This document shows, one piece after another, positions 35,040-47,595 of a DNA stretch of 64,000 nucleotides; position 1 is the first letter of the stretch; the number at the start of each line of letters is the position of its first letter. Where the stretch lies: assembly GCA_025084515.1 (NCBI GenBank), contig JAJAGP010000046.1, positions 1 to 64,000 on the forward strand. The letters are read 5' to 3'. The notes beneath the pieces were generated by a model. The model did not search any database, was not told the DNA's origin, and worked only from the letters and a program-made list of their open reading frames with translations. A program made the position numbers and the translations under genes. The DNA is from Ancistrus triradiatus (lineage: Eukaryota > Chordata > Actinopteri > Siluriformes > Loricariidae).

Positions 35040-35513
35040 GGGGTTATCCTGCTGATAAGTATCCCCTATACCATTACACCACCACTACCAGCCTTGAAAC
35101 CGTGATACAAAGCAGGATGGATCCATGCTTTCATGCTGTTTACGCCACAATTCTGCCCCGGAACCATCCGGAAGGTCGCAATCAAAATCGAGACTCATCA
35201 GACCAGGTGACGTTTTCCAGCCTTCCTTTGTCCAGTTTGGTGAGTCCGTGTGAAAACTGGTACCTCAGTTGATGTTTAGCTGATGTTAGGTGTGGTTCCC
35301 TGTCTAGCACAACAAACCGGCACCTCAAAGTCCTTTAAATCACCCTTCTTCCCTTTCCTCTTTCTTCTGACTCTCGGTTTGAAACTCAGCCAAAGCTCGG
35401 TCTTGATCAACTCTACATGCCTAATTGCATTCCGTTGCTGCCATGTGTTGGATGATTTGACAGTTGCGTTAACGAGCAGTTGAAAGGGTACCTATAAAGT
35501 GGCAGGAGTGTAT
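35040..35513 (-). mobile_element. Tc1/mariner relic, family E
   Basis: Reverse copy ending in 'ttaacgagcagttgaaaggg' and 'tacctataaagtggcaggag', the inverse of the family E terminus at 7803. Internal words 'tatcccctataccattacac', 'gcaggatggatccatgcttt' and 'gactcatcagaccaggtgac' are transposase sequence read backwards. Frames are broken, and the opposite end is absent. Confidence 0.8.
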
Positions 35514-35514
35514 T

Positions 35515-36370
35515 ATTTATTGTGTGTATAAAAACTCTCTCTATACCTTTCACAAGAATGTTCCCGAAATTGAGCCACTACAGTTAAAAATTGAGTAAAT
35601 GGGTCCCCATTACACACTTTATAAATTTCAATTAAGGACGGTTCAGAGCGTTTTGCCGCGATTCCATCATATAAGACTATTAAAACAAATGCGAGGCAGG
35701 TTAAACAACTCAGTAACCACGCTAAACTAAGCTTAATTTCTCATTTTCAGATAATGTAAACACAAGAAAAATGTCTTTATTAAGGAGTTCTTAAGAAGAT
35801 ATTCTTAACGTGACGAAATATCCCCCGTTGATTTCTCAGTCCAAGCTTTCTGCCTTCGTATTTAAGCGTGAGCTTGATTGACGATCCTCACTACAGGATT
35901 GAATTACACGCTTGGGATACGCTAAACCCCGTACAATAACCTGCGGCGCTCAGTGTCAGTGTGTGTGTAAGGAATTGCCAGATGTAAGGCCGATTAGCTA
36001 TAATCTAATCATTAGTGGGATGATTATTTCGGTTGCACTCGTTCTTCTCACTTGAAAAAAAAAAGGACACCCAGAGCGCACATCGAAGCTAGTTAGCACT
36101 TTGACAGGACTCGCGTGCTTGCTGTCGTTATGGCAACGCAATATTGTTAAATGAATCATGCTTAATGTATAAGTAGGCCATTGCCAGACCTTTACCTTTA
36201 TTTCTCACCATGTGGCCATGGGGTAACGAGGTCCTGGAAGAATTCTGATCTAAATTGACGGGGAGTGGCTTAAAAATTTTTAATTGAAAAAAAAAAAAAC
36301 GGAATAAATCTAATAATTCACTGAATTCACAAAAAACCAAAACGATCCTCAGTAATCTATATTTAAAAAA
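35515..36370. other. Unassigned noncoding DNA
   Basis: No gene recognised. Poly-A runs lie near 36055 and 36285. AT-rich in places. Confidence 0.5.
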
Positions 36371-36374
36371 AGTG

Positions 36375-36985
36375 ATTATCGCTTGGGGTTATGGTCGCAT
36401 TCTTCCATCAAGACCATGAGTGTACCTGGGTCACCACTGGTTTGCCAATTCGAGCTGATGGCATTGTGGACATATTTGGGATGTCTGTTGCTTAAGTTCC
36501 TTGGCAGACCACTGAATTACGCGTCTGCATGTTTCAAAAGAGCTGAACAGCCACCCTTGACACCCCAGGCTGCTTTGAAAGCTTTGCCTGGAAGTGACCT
36601 TGCTTATGCAGTATAAATACCTTGTGCATGTTCTTGCTCAGGTTGCCATAGTGTAGATCTGTGACATGAAACGATCTTTCCACCACCTCACCTTTGTAGA
36701 CAGAGTTATCTGTTCCTCACCCAGCTTTAAGCCTTCCTATAGAGCTGTTTCTGTTTTTTCAGTTAATGACTGTGTATTGAACTAGATAGAAAATGATGAC
36801 CATTAGCACCGTTTGGTATCAGGGGTTACTTCATGCACCTGGACTATAATCCTACAAATCCATGGACTGTGGGGTGTAACGAAAGAAATTGATACTGTTT
36901 TGAAGGCAAGTGTGGTCGACAAAAATACTGAATTGGGTTAGATCTCTCCTTGTTTATTTGATTTTTTTCATAGATTAACACCTAG
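36375..36985 (-). mobile_element. Tc1-like relic, family I, decayed
   Basis: Words such as 'aagaccatgagtgtacctgg', 'caaaagagctgaacagccac', 'atgatgaccattagcacc', 'ggactataatcctacaaat' and 'gatactgttttgaaggcaa' match, in order, a teleost Tc1-like family I recognise. The ends are not preserved and no reading frame survives. Orientation is uncertain. Confidence 0.5.
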
Positions 36986-36989
36986 CTAA

Positions 36990-38905
36990 ATCTTGCAAGT
37001 ACTCTATTGTATAATATACTGTCTGTAGGGTACGGTGATTGTATAATAGGGAGAGAATGTGTCAGTGCTGGCCTAGCTAGGTAAAAGTTACCTCCTGTTA
37101 AGATTTATCACTATTACAGGTAAATCATTGTTAGTAAAGTAAAAAAAATGGCCTTGCACTCTGTTCCATTTCCTCATCAAAGATCATCGTCGTCTGAGCT
37201 GTCCTGTAGAAATCCAAACGTCTTTAATACTTTTGTTCAGCGCCGTATGGCTGCTTCTCAGACTCTTCTGAGAAGCATTTATCTCTTGCTGTGACTAAAA
37301 TCCACAAAAACCGAGAATCAGGAACAGAATCCCTTCCGCCGTCTCCATTGTTTACTGTGTTCATTGCTCTGAAAATGGACTGTAGGGACGTACATTTCGA
37401 ATGGGTACCATGGCAATGCAAATGCAACCAGAGACCAAGCGACTGAAAAGCGTGTAGACCAAGTTCGAGTCGTCGAGTAGGTACCACATAGGGGAAAAGC
37501 CCTGTAATTCCCACCTACATGGCAGTTTCAGTCCGATCATAAAATCAAATGTGCTGTTATCAGTCTTTTCCTTGTAAATTCCTAAACACAGACAGCACGC
37601 TAACCTCGTACCGCCTGACCCGCTGTGCCCGAGAGCTTCTGCTGTTGCGCCCGTGAGCAGTAGCTGGCCCTCTGGCAGCCTCAGTAAGTAGGATAGAGAT
37701 GTGTGTGCGGGGAAGCTGACTAAGTAATTATCCCCACCTGCGATTCCCTTTGGCCGCACGATAAGCACAAAAGCTGCACATGAATAGCAGCGAGGCGCGG
37801 TGGGCAGTGGGCGTCAGGCAAATCTGAGCATTACAGCCTTCGTACCGCCTGGTGCGACGAAGCTGTGAATAATGAGAGGAAGAACATTGTTCGATCGGTC
37901 TATAAGCTTGCAAAAAGGCTCGTCTTTAGCGTTTTAGGACGTGTTTGCAGCTTTTTGTTGTTGTATATGTACTATAAACCACGCCGTGGTCCGGCCTTGG
38001 TCTCGGGGGGCCTTTGGGCCGGGTTGGGAACCGTACATCATACGAGGGCTTGTCTGAGGTAGACGAGGCTTCAGTCAGACTATCAGCACTGCAACAGTGA
38101 CCCCTTCCAACCTGTTGCATCCTTCTGAGTTTTCTTCTACCTGTATCAAAGCTGTGCTAAAAATTACACTGGGTGTGCCTGAGGGAGGGTTGGCCCTACC
38201 TCTACAGCGATCCATAGCTAGCTCTGAGAGTGACTGGCATCCTGTAAGGACATGCTTACATTTGGTGTGCATCCCTGTTATCTCCCTGTAAAGTCAAGAC
38301 CCTGAGCAAAAAGGAGGAACATTTTGAGAGCTCAGAGAAGTGCAGGGGTGGATATGCGTCGCATTTGCAGAATCGGGGGATGATCTCTCACTGGTCTCCC
38401 TCCCTTAGACACAGTCTGTGTGATGCGAGGAAAACATGTGAGCTCAGTGATTTTGACCGTGGCGTATTGTGATCTCCGTAGTGTTTTCAAGATTGCTGCT
38501 ATTAGTAAAAAAAAGTTTTGTGGACAGAAACTCTTCAGTATGTACAACGTTGTTACCTTGAGGCAGATAGGACTCCAACAGGGAGGTTTAATCAGTTAAA
38601 GTGCGCAGTGAGTGGAGATATACACTATATATAATGCTGAAAAACGTCAGTATTGGAGCGTATTCAATTTACAACAAAAAATACTAAAGGAAAAACTTAG
38701 TAGCTGACTCTCCTTTTGGTGTTACAAAATGTAGAAAACCTACAAAGGAAAACAGTTCAAAAGAGGGCTGGGGCTCTAAGGAGTTGACGAATTTGATATT
38801 TCTTATGAACTGTCCTCCGGTACGTGTTCTTAATTATGAATCTAGGGTTTTTTAGTGCGGTGAGGGGTCTGATGGCAAGCTGCTAAAAAACTTAAACCTC
38901 CTTTC
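36990..38905. other. Unassigned noncoding DNA
   Basis: No exon recognised. Sequence around 38400-38640 ('gagctcagtgattttgaccg', 'acactatatataatgctg') faintly resembles a Tc1 internal region but is too decayed to assign. Confidence 0.45.
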
Positions 38906-38909
38906 TTTC

Positions 38910-38990
38910 TTTATGCTCCGGTTTCCTTCCCACAGTCCAAAAACATGCATGAGGTTAAGCGATTACGATAAATCGGTACAGATCTGTGCA
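38910..38990 (+). repeat. Teleost interspersed retroposon-like repeat, fragment
   Basis: The block 'ctccggtttccttcccacag' followed by 'tccaaaaacatgcatgaggt' is the core of the family seen at 10.25 and 52.28 kb. Confidence 0.65.
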
Positions 38991-39144
38991 GGTAGGGCAT
39001 AGTTTTGATAAAACCTTATGTGTCAGAGTAACCTTGTGTCGTTTTGTTAAAGAGCCATTGATACCGAAGGCAGCAGGAAAGAAACGAAAGAAACAAAAAA
39101 ACCGCCTGTGCTATTTATGGGGCGAGATGTTTTGCGGGAGGCGT

Positions 39145-39270
39145 TCTTTCTTCCCTTTTTCTTCATTTTCTATTTCTACTTCTTTCTTTCCTTTTTCTAC
39201 ATATTTCTTTTTTCATTTCCTTTTTTGTATTTTCTATATTTTCATATCTTTTTTTCCTTCTCTGCCTGCT
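39145..39270 (+). repeat. Pyrimidine-rich (TTTC/TTCC) tract
   Basis: About 125 bp of predominantly C/T on the + strand with irregular tttctttcc runs. No acceptor-exon structure follows it. Confidence 0.7.
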
Positions 39271-39639
39271 AACCCGATCCAGATGGAATGCATAAATGTC
39301 TTCATCAAGACTGATTCTAATGTTTTTTTAAATGATCCTTTCTAATTAAAAAATAAATTTGTAAATAAGTAATAACTATATCTGACTTATTTATATTTTT
39401 TAAAACCAGAAATAAATATTAAAACATGTCATTGTCAGGGAGGATTTAAATATTGTCGGGGATGTTTACCCGTGCAAGAGCATTGCAGTGTAGTATTTGT
39501 CTGTATGTATTTCATTTCATATGGAGTGTGTATATTTAATCATCAATACAATAGCGTTATATTTTATATAGTACATCATATTCGTAGGTAGGGTCACTCA
39601 TGTTCTTCAGAACCCAATACAAGGTCTTGGTGGGGGTTG

Positions 39640-39850
39640 GCCGTCCTAATCGGTGGACAGGCAGAAAGCAGAAGCACACATTGTTTTTGGACGGGTTGCC
39701 AATTCATTGCACACTCACACCGGGACACTTTAAAAACACCAGTAACCAGAACATACGCTTAGGAATGTTGGCGGAAACCAGAGTACCCAGGGAAAACCAA
39801 CACCGACATGGGGAGAACATGCAGACTTCACAAAGGCTGAGGTCGTGATG
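39640..39850 (-). repeat. Teleost interspersed retroposon-like repeat
   Basis: Reverse copy with 'gccaattcattgcacactca', 'ggcggaaaccagagtaccca' and 'acatggggagaacatgcaga'. Confidence 0.62.
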
Positions 39851-40014
39851 ATAGCCCTAAAAACAGGCAACCATTGTGGTGCCCATTTTGGCTCCAAACA
39901 ACAAAAAGCTACAAAAGCTGTGAAGCTTAAGTAAAGATTCATTTTTGGATTGTTTTTTTTTTTCATAGGTTTGGTTGTATAGGTTAGATATAAAACCTAC
40001 CAACATAAAATCGT

Positions 40015-40135
40015 TAAGGGGTACTGGCCATGCTGCCAGCGTTGGGCCCGAGCAGGCCCTTAACCCAAATTCCAGAACATTTATAGAAGATTGTATTAAG
40101 GACAATCGGTAAAAGGGTCTTGCTAAAACCCATTT
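40015..40135 (+). mobile_element. tRNA-derived SINE, strongly decayed
   Basis: Order of words 'gttaaggggtactgg', 'ccatgctgccagcgttggg', 'agcaggcccttaaccca' and 'cggtaaaagggtcttgctaa' follows the full SINE at 31.86 kb, with many substitutions and loss of the B box. Confidence 0.5.
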
Positions 40136-40139
40136 ATCT

Positions 40140-41690
40140 AAAGTATCCTAAGTCGGAGTGCCATCTTATCAGAGACAGATCAGCAGCGTGAAATCACTTT
40201 CCCCTTGTTTGCCGCCTCTAGCATTAGGAGAGCTTAACAGGATTACTTGTATGATGATAAACATGTGTGGTCGTCTACTTTTCATACCAGTTCCCCCCAT
40301 GATGTTTGCTTTGATTTCCTCCCACTGGTATTGATGATTGGAGGATGTAAAAAGTGATAAATGAAAATGAGGGACATAAAGTGGACATCAGTGCAATAAA
40401 ATGGTATTGGACATCAAAGCTTGGCTGAAGAGATGGAGAGCAGCTGGAGATTGGAGCTCGGGTGTAAACCCAAGGATGAAGACTTTCATAGAAGGTTTAG
40501 TCCGAATGTGTTATCCTCTGTACGAGAAACACCAGCACTAAGCAGCGGAATGCTCATTGACACGATGATTACATCTGGCCTCAATTATTGGACATTAATG
40601 GATTTCCTACGTTGTTTTGCATACTGTTTAATATCGGAATTAGTGAACATAATGACCTGAAATCCCACAGAAGGGCTTTATAAAAAGCCATTTAAGAAAT
40701 GTTGCATAATGGCAATACCAGCACAACCACGATGACTGTGATCAGTTCATTATGAGCTCAAAACCTCAAAAAGCCAACACAGTCCAGGACCAGGTGATCC
40801 GTTAGCATCACGGCTCTTAAATTGATCATTTATGTTTTAAACGCACAAATGTTCCGCTGTAGTTTGTCCTGTTGGTGTTTGAATTTATGTCAGGGACCAA
40901 TCTTAAACCAAGTGCATGTAAATTTGTCTACCTGTGGCGCGACTTAGCGTCTCTAGTTGCATACAGGTCATACTTGGGACGTCTGCACAGCGTCTCATGA
41001 GGTGGTTGTAATTTCAGTCCGCTCTATCCTCTTCCCCTGGCGGTCATGTTTAATTTGCCGGGTCTGCTCCCAATTTGTAGGGGCCACCGTGTGGCTCGGG
41101 CTGTGCGAGTGGGACGCCCGTGGCCCTCGTGTTTTCTGGGAGACCTGTGAATCATTATTCATTAAGAAGGCTACTGCAGGAGGACTTTATGTAGGACGTC
41201 TATATACTGGCAAATAGGGTTGGTAGGGTTGAGTGTTTGGTTTGACCCTTCAGATTTCTATACGGGCCACTATTAACTCTAAAAAAAAAGCTCTGCCCAA
41301 ACGACCAACCACCCCCCCCCCCCCCAGACAAAGGCACCTTGGGTCACTTAATGGAAAAGCTCGTGTAATCTCCGTGGAAACTCTTGATAGTGACCTTAGT
41401 TTAAAACAGTTTCATTTGTGTTGTATTCAGTGCTAGAGATTTATATTGGTAAACAACCTATTGGTTTAATGTGGTTAATTCCCTCTTTCCTTTTTGTCTC
41501 AAGTGCCTATAGCATGGTTCAATTTCCTTGTATCATCTTACTAATCCATCTACAGGTACATTTATGATCGAAATGGTCGTTGACCACATTTTCACAAGAA
41601 AACTGTGTCCAAACGATACCTAAATGCATCGGAGATGCCGCTGAAAACACGAGTACGATGCTACTAAAATGTGGTGTAAGCTACAATCTC
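40140..41690. other. Unassigned noncoding DNA
   Basis: No gene recognised. A C13-type run lies at about 41312-41325. Confidence 0.5.
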
Positions 41691-41692
41691 CA

Positions 41693-42820
41693 TTACAAAA
41701 AGTACTTAGTCAGCCACTGATTGTGCAAGTTCTCCTACTTAGAAAGATGAGAGAGGTCTGTAATTTCCATCATAGCTACACTTCAACTATGAGAGACAAA
41801 ATGAGAAAAAAAATCCAGGAAATCACATTGTAGGATTTTTAAAGAATTTAATTGTAAATCATGGTGGAAATAAGTATTTGGCCAAGATTTCTGGCTCTCA
41901 CAGACCTGTAACTTCTTCTTTAAGAAGTTCTTCTGTCAAAATGATCATGACAACAGTGAGAAAAAATCCCAGAACTACACAGAGGACCTTATGAATGACC
42001 TGCAGAGAGCTGGGACCAAAGTAACAAAGGCCATCAGTAACACACTACGCCGAGAGGGACGGCATTTTTGGTAAAAACTCAACTTGTTGTGTTTGGAGGA
42101 AGAAGAATGCGGAGTTGCATCCCAAGAACACCATACCTACTGTGAAGCATGGGGGTGGAAACCTCATGCTTTGGGGCTGATTTTCTGCAGAGGGGACAGG
42201 ACAACTGATCCGTGTTAAGGGAAGAATGAACGGGGCCATGTATCGTAAGATTTTAAGCCAAAACCTCCTTCCATCAGTGAGAACATTGAAGATGGAACGT
42301 GGCTGGGTCTTCCTGCATGACAATGATCCCAAACACACTGCTTGGGCAACGAAGGAGTGGCTCCGTAAAAAGCATTTTTTCAAGGTCCTGGAGTGGCCTA
42401 GCCAGTCTCCAGACCTCAACTCCATAAAAAATGTGTGGAGGGGTTGAAAGTCCATGTTGCCCAAACATCACGCTCCTAGAGGAGATCTGGGCATGGAGGA
42501 ATGGGCCAAAATACCAGCTACAGTGTGTGCCAACCTGGTGAAGACTTACAGGAAACGTTTGACCTCTGTCATTGCCAACAAAGGTTATGTTACAAAGTAT
42601 TGAGTTGAACTTTTGTTATTGACCAAATACTTATTTTCCACCATGATTTACAATTAAGTTCTTTAAAAATCCTACAATGTGATTTCCTGGATTTTTTTTC
42701 TCATTTTGTCTCTCATAGTTGAAGTGTACCTATGATGGAAATTACAGACCTCTCTCATTTTTCTAAGTAGGAGAACTTGCACAGTCAGTGGCTGACTAAA
42801 TACTTTTTTGCCCCACTGTA
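41693..42820 (+). mobile_element. Tc1/mariner element, family B, both ends, internally deleted
   Basis: The left end (agtacttagtcagccactga ... 'caacttgtt') and right end (...gtggctgactaaatactttt 'ttgccccactgta') form long inverted repeats of about 180 bp, each also containing 'tgtaatttccatcata' and 'acttcaactatgagagac' or the inverse. At about 1.13 kb it is shorter than an intact Tc1-like element of 1.5-1.7 kb. The region encoding the DNA-binding domain is largely lost. Confidence 0.92.
42226..42447 (+). pseudogene. Tc1-like transposase catalytic-domain fragment
   Basis: The open frame reads MNGAMYRKIL, then ERGWVFLHDNDPKHTAWATK and VLEWPSQSPDLNSIKNVW before a stop. HDNDPKH holds the second catalytic Asp. 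The final catalytic Glu, normally in the PIENLW-type motif, is Lys here (SIKNVW). Upstream, 'cccaagaacaccatacctac' and 'gggggtggaaacctcatgct' are catalytic-core sequence in broken frames. In-frame stops, the Glu-to-Lys change and loss of the N-terminus make it inactive. Confidence 0.88.
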
Positions 42821-42824
42821 TTTA

Positions 42825-44540
42825 TCTGTGCGTCCACTCTTAAGTCTATCAGTCTGTACCCATCTATCTATTCATGTATGCATATATTCATATCTATCCA
42901 CTTACCCACTCTGGTATCAATCCATCCATCCATCTACTCATCCATCCACCCCCCCCCCATTTTCTCCCCGTGTCATTAGTTAGTGCTTATGCTTATCCAT
43001 ATTGATTTAGAGAACAGGCTCCCTTGAGGAACGTTGCCCGAGACACAATTACATACCGTGTTGCCAAGAGTCGCATTTGCTCTTCTAATTAGGAGCTGCA
43101 GGCATGACTGTAGTCCTGTATTTGTTTTACCCAATTTTCACCTAATTTATTTGTGGTCACCGGTTCGTTATCGCACAGCGGAAAAAATGAGGGTTAAAGT
43201 ACGCGACGCCGATGACCTCATTCTCTCAGACTACTTAACGTAAGCATTAAGTGTTCCATTCCGTATACTTGAGCTAACAGACTTGTAATTGGCTAGTGCA
43301 TTGTTGATTTAAAAGGAAGACCCGGACCAATTATCAGCTTAGAGTTAGGGTCACGGTCGATGGTCACGCTATCAGGAGATAAACCCCGGACCTCCAGATA
43401 GGGCGAAACCTTTATTAATTGTACCACTTGGGAGGCTTCAGCCACTGCTGCGAGAGAAGCAACACTCTAGCATATCCATGTAAATCTACCAAAACACTGA
43501 GATGAGTCAGGGCTTTCCGTCGCTGTCGTGATTATGCGAAGCCGGAAGGACGATAATTATCATTCACACAACCAACTGTCAGCATCATTGATCTGTCCAC
43601 AAAGCCTTTGAACAGATTCACATAGAAGCCATTCTCCGGCTGCCAATGGCCCTCATCCAGCAATCGAGCTACAACCCAGTACGACCACGTCTCCCAGTTA
43701 GCTACGAGCCCTGCATATCAAACACTGCATATATATATATTTCCACACAGAAAGCTTCACAGTTCTGTTCAAATGAGTGAAACCCATGTTTGGGTGTCCA
43801 CAAACGTTTCATTCATAAACACTTAAAATGTCCAGGTAACGGAAAGATATTCTGAGCAAAACTTGCAAACAAGTCACTGTTTACGCTGCAGTTCATGTCT
43901 GGCACCATGGAGTGGGTTCACCCAGGGCTATGACAAGACAAATTATTTTAATATCAAGAGTGGGTGTGAAACAGTATCCTGTTCTACAGCTAGTTGCTAC
44001 GGCTAATGCATAATTTAATATGATTTCCCTCATTTGTGGCTCTCGGCTTATCAGAGCAGCCTATCAGGTATCAGGAAATGGATTGTTGTTTTTAAGGCGG
44101 TAGGTCTGGCTATAAAAGATATGAATCATTACGAGGTTAGGGAAGGAGTTCCACTTAGAACATGCTGATCTAATGTTTTGAGGTCGATCACAGTCAGCCC
44201 TTGGATTTCTGCATTAATTACTTTCAAGTCGATGATATCCTTCCTATGAATAGTTGGTTTGGATTTGTATAGAGTGTTTAACAGTAGAGCTCAGGCCCTG
44301 AATGAGCTTGAGTCATTGAATGAGTCACTGCGCTTGGTGTATACTCTGATTTTGGGTTCGTGTGTTTCTGTTCCTCACCACGTCTCACAGTTTAAATAAA
44401 TCCCTTTTACTTGCACCTACGACTCCGTCACTGAGCCCCAGCGTGACACCCTGAGCCGTGCTTCATGGCTAATTCGATGAAAATAGTGTCAATGACTCAT
44501 GAACCCACACAGTAGTACTGTAACGAGCTAAATGATTGCT
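42825..44540. other. Unassigned noncoding DNA
   Basis: Begins with imperfect ATCC/ATCT repeats (about 42835-42960). The rest shows no repeat family or exon. Confidence 0.5.
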
Positions 44541-44544
44541 CTGC

Positions 44545-45035
44545 TGCTAAAAACCAGTAAAAAGTACAACGAATTCTTCCAGGGTATAATCTTGGGCGAA
44601 AGTCTTTGCACCCCTGGTCAAAGTACCATAAACGAGTCAAGGTTGTTTTTTCGTACAGTAAATGAATGCCAGCCTGTGTATAATGAAGCAGCTCCTGTAT
44701 TTTCAGTTTGCCTCTCTGCCGGCCACCTTTTCGGCGCTTGCATTTTTCTGTGAGGAAAAAAGCATATATTCATCACTTGAAGTCTTGTCTTTTTTTTACT
44801 GGAAAAAAATGGAACCAGGCAAATATCCATAGACAAATCACGTCACGTCTGGTGTGTATAGTTTTGAGGCAAAATTTTTATTTTGGGTCTTTTTTTGGGT
44901 TTGGTTTGTACCAGCCTTAATGCTGTCACTAATTCAATTAATACTGTACTGTTAAAGCTAGTAAAAGTACAGGGTATAATCTTTGGCAAAAGTTTGCACA
45001 CCCCTGGACTAAATACCATAAGTGAGTCCTGAATG
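44545..45035. repeat. Direct-repeat pair flanking ~300 bp
   Basis: About 60-80 bp around 44557-44640 ('agtaaaaagtacaacg', 'agggtataatcttgggcga', 'gcacccctggtcaaagta') recur at about 44956-45031 ('agtaaaagtac', 'agggtataatctttggcaa', 'acacccctggactaaata'). Both are on the + strand, so this is a direct repeat. The words resemble terminal sequence of a Tc1-like element, but there is no inverted partner. Confidence 0.6.
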
Positions 45036-46158
45036 CACCCTAAATGGCAGCGCTGTGTACTGACCATTTAACGTCTGGCTGGTTCCTTCCACAGATCTGT
45101 TGCTTAGTGATGTGGAAGCACTGCACCGGGTAATTGGCCTCCGATCACATATTTCCTATAATGCTGCCGGATTGGGAAACACACCCAGAGGCAGGTTGTG
45201 AGCTTGCATTAAAGCATTAAGCTGGCCCTCGCTGTTTGTGTATGCTACACGTCGGCTCGCGGAGCACTGCCTTTTCTCTTTGTAGTGGCAAATCTCAAGC
45301 TAAAGACATGATTCAGCACCGGCGCCTGTCCCTTTTATTCCATTTAGGTGATGTAACAGGATGCAGACTCTGTCTCTTGAAAAAGCAAAACAAGAATTCT
45401 GTCCGGTTGTAAGTGCAGAGTGTGTGAATGGAACAGATTCTTGGCTTCAGTCATTACAAATCCTGCTATTATACGAATTAGAGAGCTAGCTATTAGTGCG
45501 AAAAGCGAGCGACGCTCCTGAGTCCAGAGCTGCCTCCCGCACCGAGACGAAGTTTGTTTTATGTCCGCCCGGTCCTCCTTAGACTTATTCTCTGCCATCG
45601 CCTGGAGACTCGATGTGTGCCACGGCCTTTGACAGAGCATTCGTCAACCTCGAGTGCTTTAGCTCCAGCTCTTCACAATTACCTCCTCACACAGCCCGTG
45701 GAGGATGCTGTCCATTTAGGAGCCCATTACGGGAATCCCCACCAGCTCAGGTACCGTGTTTATCGGGAGTCTCCGCAGCGACGGAGCCGAATCTTAAACA
45801 GGTGCGTCTGCATCGACCTATGGAAGTCCTGCCAATCTATAAACCTGTGTGTGCTTGAAGATTGCCTGGGATTTCCAAATGATCTCCTGTAAGTAGCAGA
45901 GATTACACTGAAGAGTTATTAAAGCCCGCTCTTCTGTCGCTGGTTAACCAAGAGCAGCAGTAATAAACACCAGTGTTTGTAAGGGCATGCTGATTTACTG
46001 TACAGCTCAGTAATAACCAGTGTGCTCGAAGAAGCTGGACACTCGCATCTTGTTTGTGTTTGAAGGGCACTCGACGGAATGGCTTATGTACTCACCTAAT
46101 AATGGAGTCTGTGTTGGGATTGCCAAGTCTAACTAGCCTGATCCCATACAGCTTATGT
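45036..46158. other. Unassigned noncoding DNA
   Basis: Complex sequence with moderate CpG. Overlapping ORFs of 80-112 codons near 45554-45892 occur in two frames and have no domain. Confidence 0.45.
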
Positions 46159-46159
46159 T

Positions 46160-46206
46160 CAGTAATGTGCAAAAGTCTTAAGCCACCATTAGATTTGTAG
46201 TATAAA
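46160..46206 (+). mobile_element. Tc1-like terminal fragment, family C
   Basis: 'gtgcaaaagtcttaagccac' with 'cattagatttgtagtata' matches the left end of the element at 18720. Only the terminus remains. Confidence 0.65.
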
Positions 46207-46209
46207 GGC

Positions 46210-47395
46210 CACACATTACATACTGTCAATAAAATACTATCTTATTTAAGAGCGCTAAAATCGCTGGATGGATAAAAGTCATATAAACTGTTTCCCGATC
46301 GAGAGATTTCCAGACCACACAGTGATTACAGAGGTGGAAGCCAGGCTAGCATTTTTATTTCCTCAACAGTAGGTTGGTGATTGATTCTAATATGTGTTGT
46401 CATATTAATATCTCTGTAATCATGCCAGAGTGCACGCTGTCGCGTTTTTTCTCACCTCGCTACGCACAGCTCGTCTGATTGACCGCACTCTGTGATTACA
46501 TTTCCATCACTCGACTTGATTATGTATTTATGCCCGTCTACGTTCCATCCTTTCCGTGCATCCCATTACTCGGATGAAGCACGAGCGCCAGGTACGCACA
46601 GGCCGGCGTTCCGAACAAGCGCTCTGACGCAGTACGGCAAGGAAAAAAATATCAATTTGCAATCGATACACAATAAAAGCTCATTAAAACGTTGCACTCG
46701 GTGCTGCGCAAATTAGTTCCGGAAGACAAATCCGTGATAAGTGAAGACGGGAAGCGTTCGGGCTCAGCCGTGCAGAAAAAGAGTTATTTAAGCCTGGAAA
46801 TTGGAAACACGCTAGAGCTAGAGTGGCAGAGAGAGAGAGAGGCAGGGAGGGAGCAAGGAGATGAACGTGACGGTACCATTTCCAGGGGTCGTGCTTTCCA
46901 GCCGGAGCACGCTCAGTCCGCGGGCGTCCTTAAAGCCTTCCTTAGTTCTGCTCGAGCGACTGGAAACGATCTGGTGCATCTGCCGAATCGTGTCGCGGCA
47001 CCGCTAGGAACTCCGAGCGAGTAAACCAGACGTGGAGGAATTACCAGCGCAATTAAGCCAGCTGCTGATGCTACATGTACAAAATAATGTGCAAAGAACA
47101 TCTGATCAGTGCAGAGATGTCATATTTATATCTGTTGACTGCATAAAGTAATTGAGGTACAAACAACAGCGAGTGTCGAAATGCAATTTGCATTTCATAA
47201 ATAAATTCGCAGCAGAGCGAGGGGACGCACGTGCCCCGTATGGATGCGTAGGTATAGCTAAAGAGGTGGCACGGGGATGGCGTGTAGCAACTAGCCAAAC
47301 GTATTGCAGACCAAGTACAGTGTGGAAGCAATGCAAAACAATGCACATTTTCTTATACAAGTTTTAAAACCTTCAGTCCCCTGCAGTTAAAAGAA
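46210..47395. other. Unassigned noncoding DNA
   Basis: CpG content is moderate between 46550 and 47030. A 110-codon + ORF at 46692 has no recognisable domain. No splice-bounded exon is convincing. Confidence 0.45.
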
Positions 47396-47398
47396 ACG

Positions 47399-47469
47399 AC
47401 TACATTTATAGCATGTAGCAGACGCCCTTATCCAGAGCGACTTCCAACTAGTACAATCAAGCCATTGTG
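47399..47469 (-). mobile_element. SINE 3' half, separated from its 5' half by insertion
   Basis: Reverse-strand SINE tail: 'agcagacgcccttatccaga' and 'gcgacttccaactagtaca' continuing to 'gccattgtg'. The matching 5' half, in the same orientation, resumes at 48324. Compared with the intact reverse copy at 50981-51174, the two halves are contiguous parts of one SINE. Confidence 0.82.
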
Positions 47470-47595
47470 TGAGACCTTAAACAAAAAGAAGTTCGGCATT
47501 TTATCCTACCTTTTCCTTTTTTCCGCTAGGTAAAATACACGCATTAAACCGCCATATTGTTTGCTCCCGAAATCTGAAAAAAGGAGGAAATAATA

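Noticed and set aside
39145..39270. Polypyrimidine tract marking an acceptor exon
   Set aside because: The tract is far longer than a normal acceptor, and no AG followed by an open, donor-bounded block was found.
44545..45035. LTR retrotransposon with very short LTRs
   Set aside because: The repeats lack TG..CA ends, and neither a primer-binding site nor a polypurine tract is visible.
45554..45892. 112-codon ORF ending near a gtaagt donor as an exon
   Set aside because: No acceptor upstream, a competing ORF in another frame and no domain.
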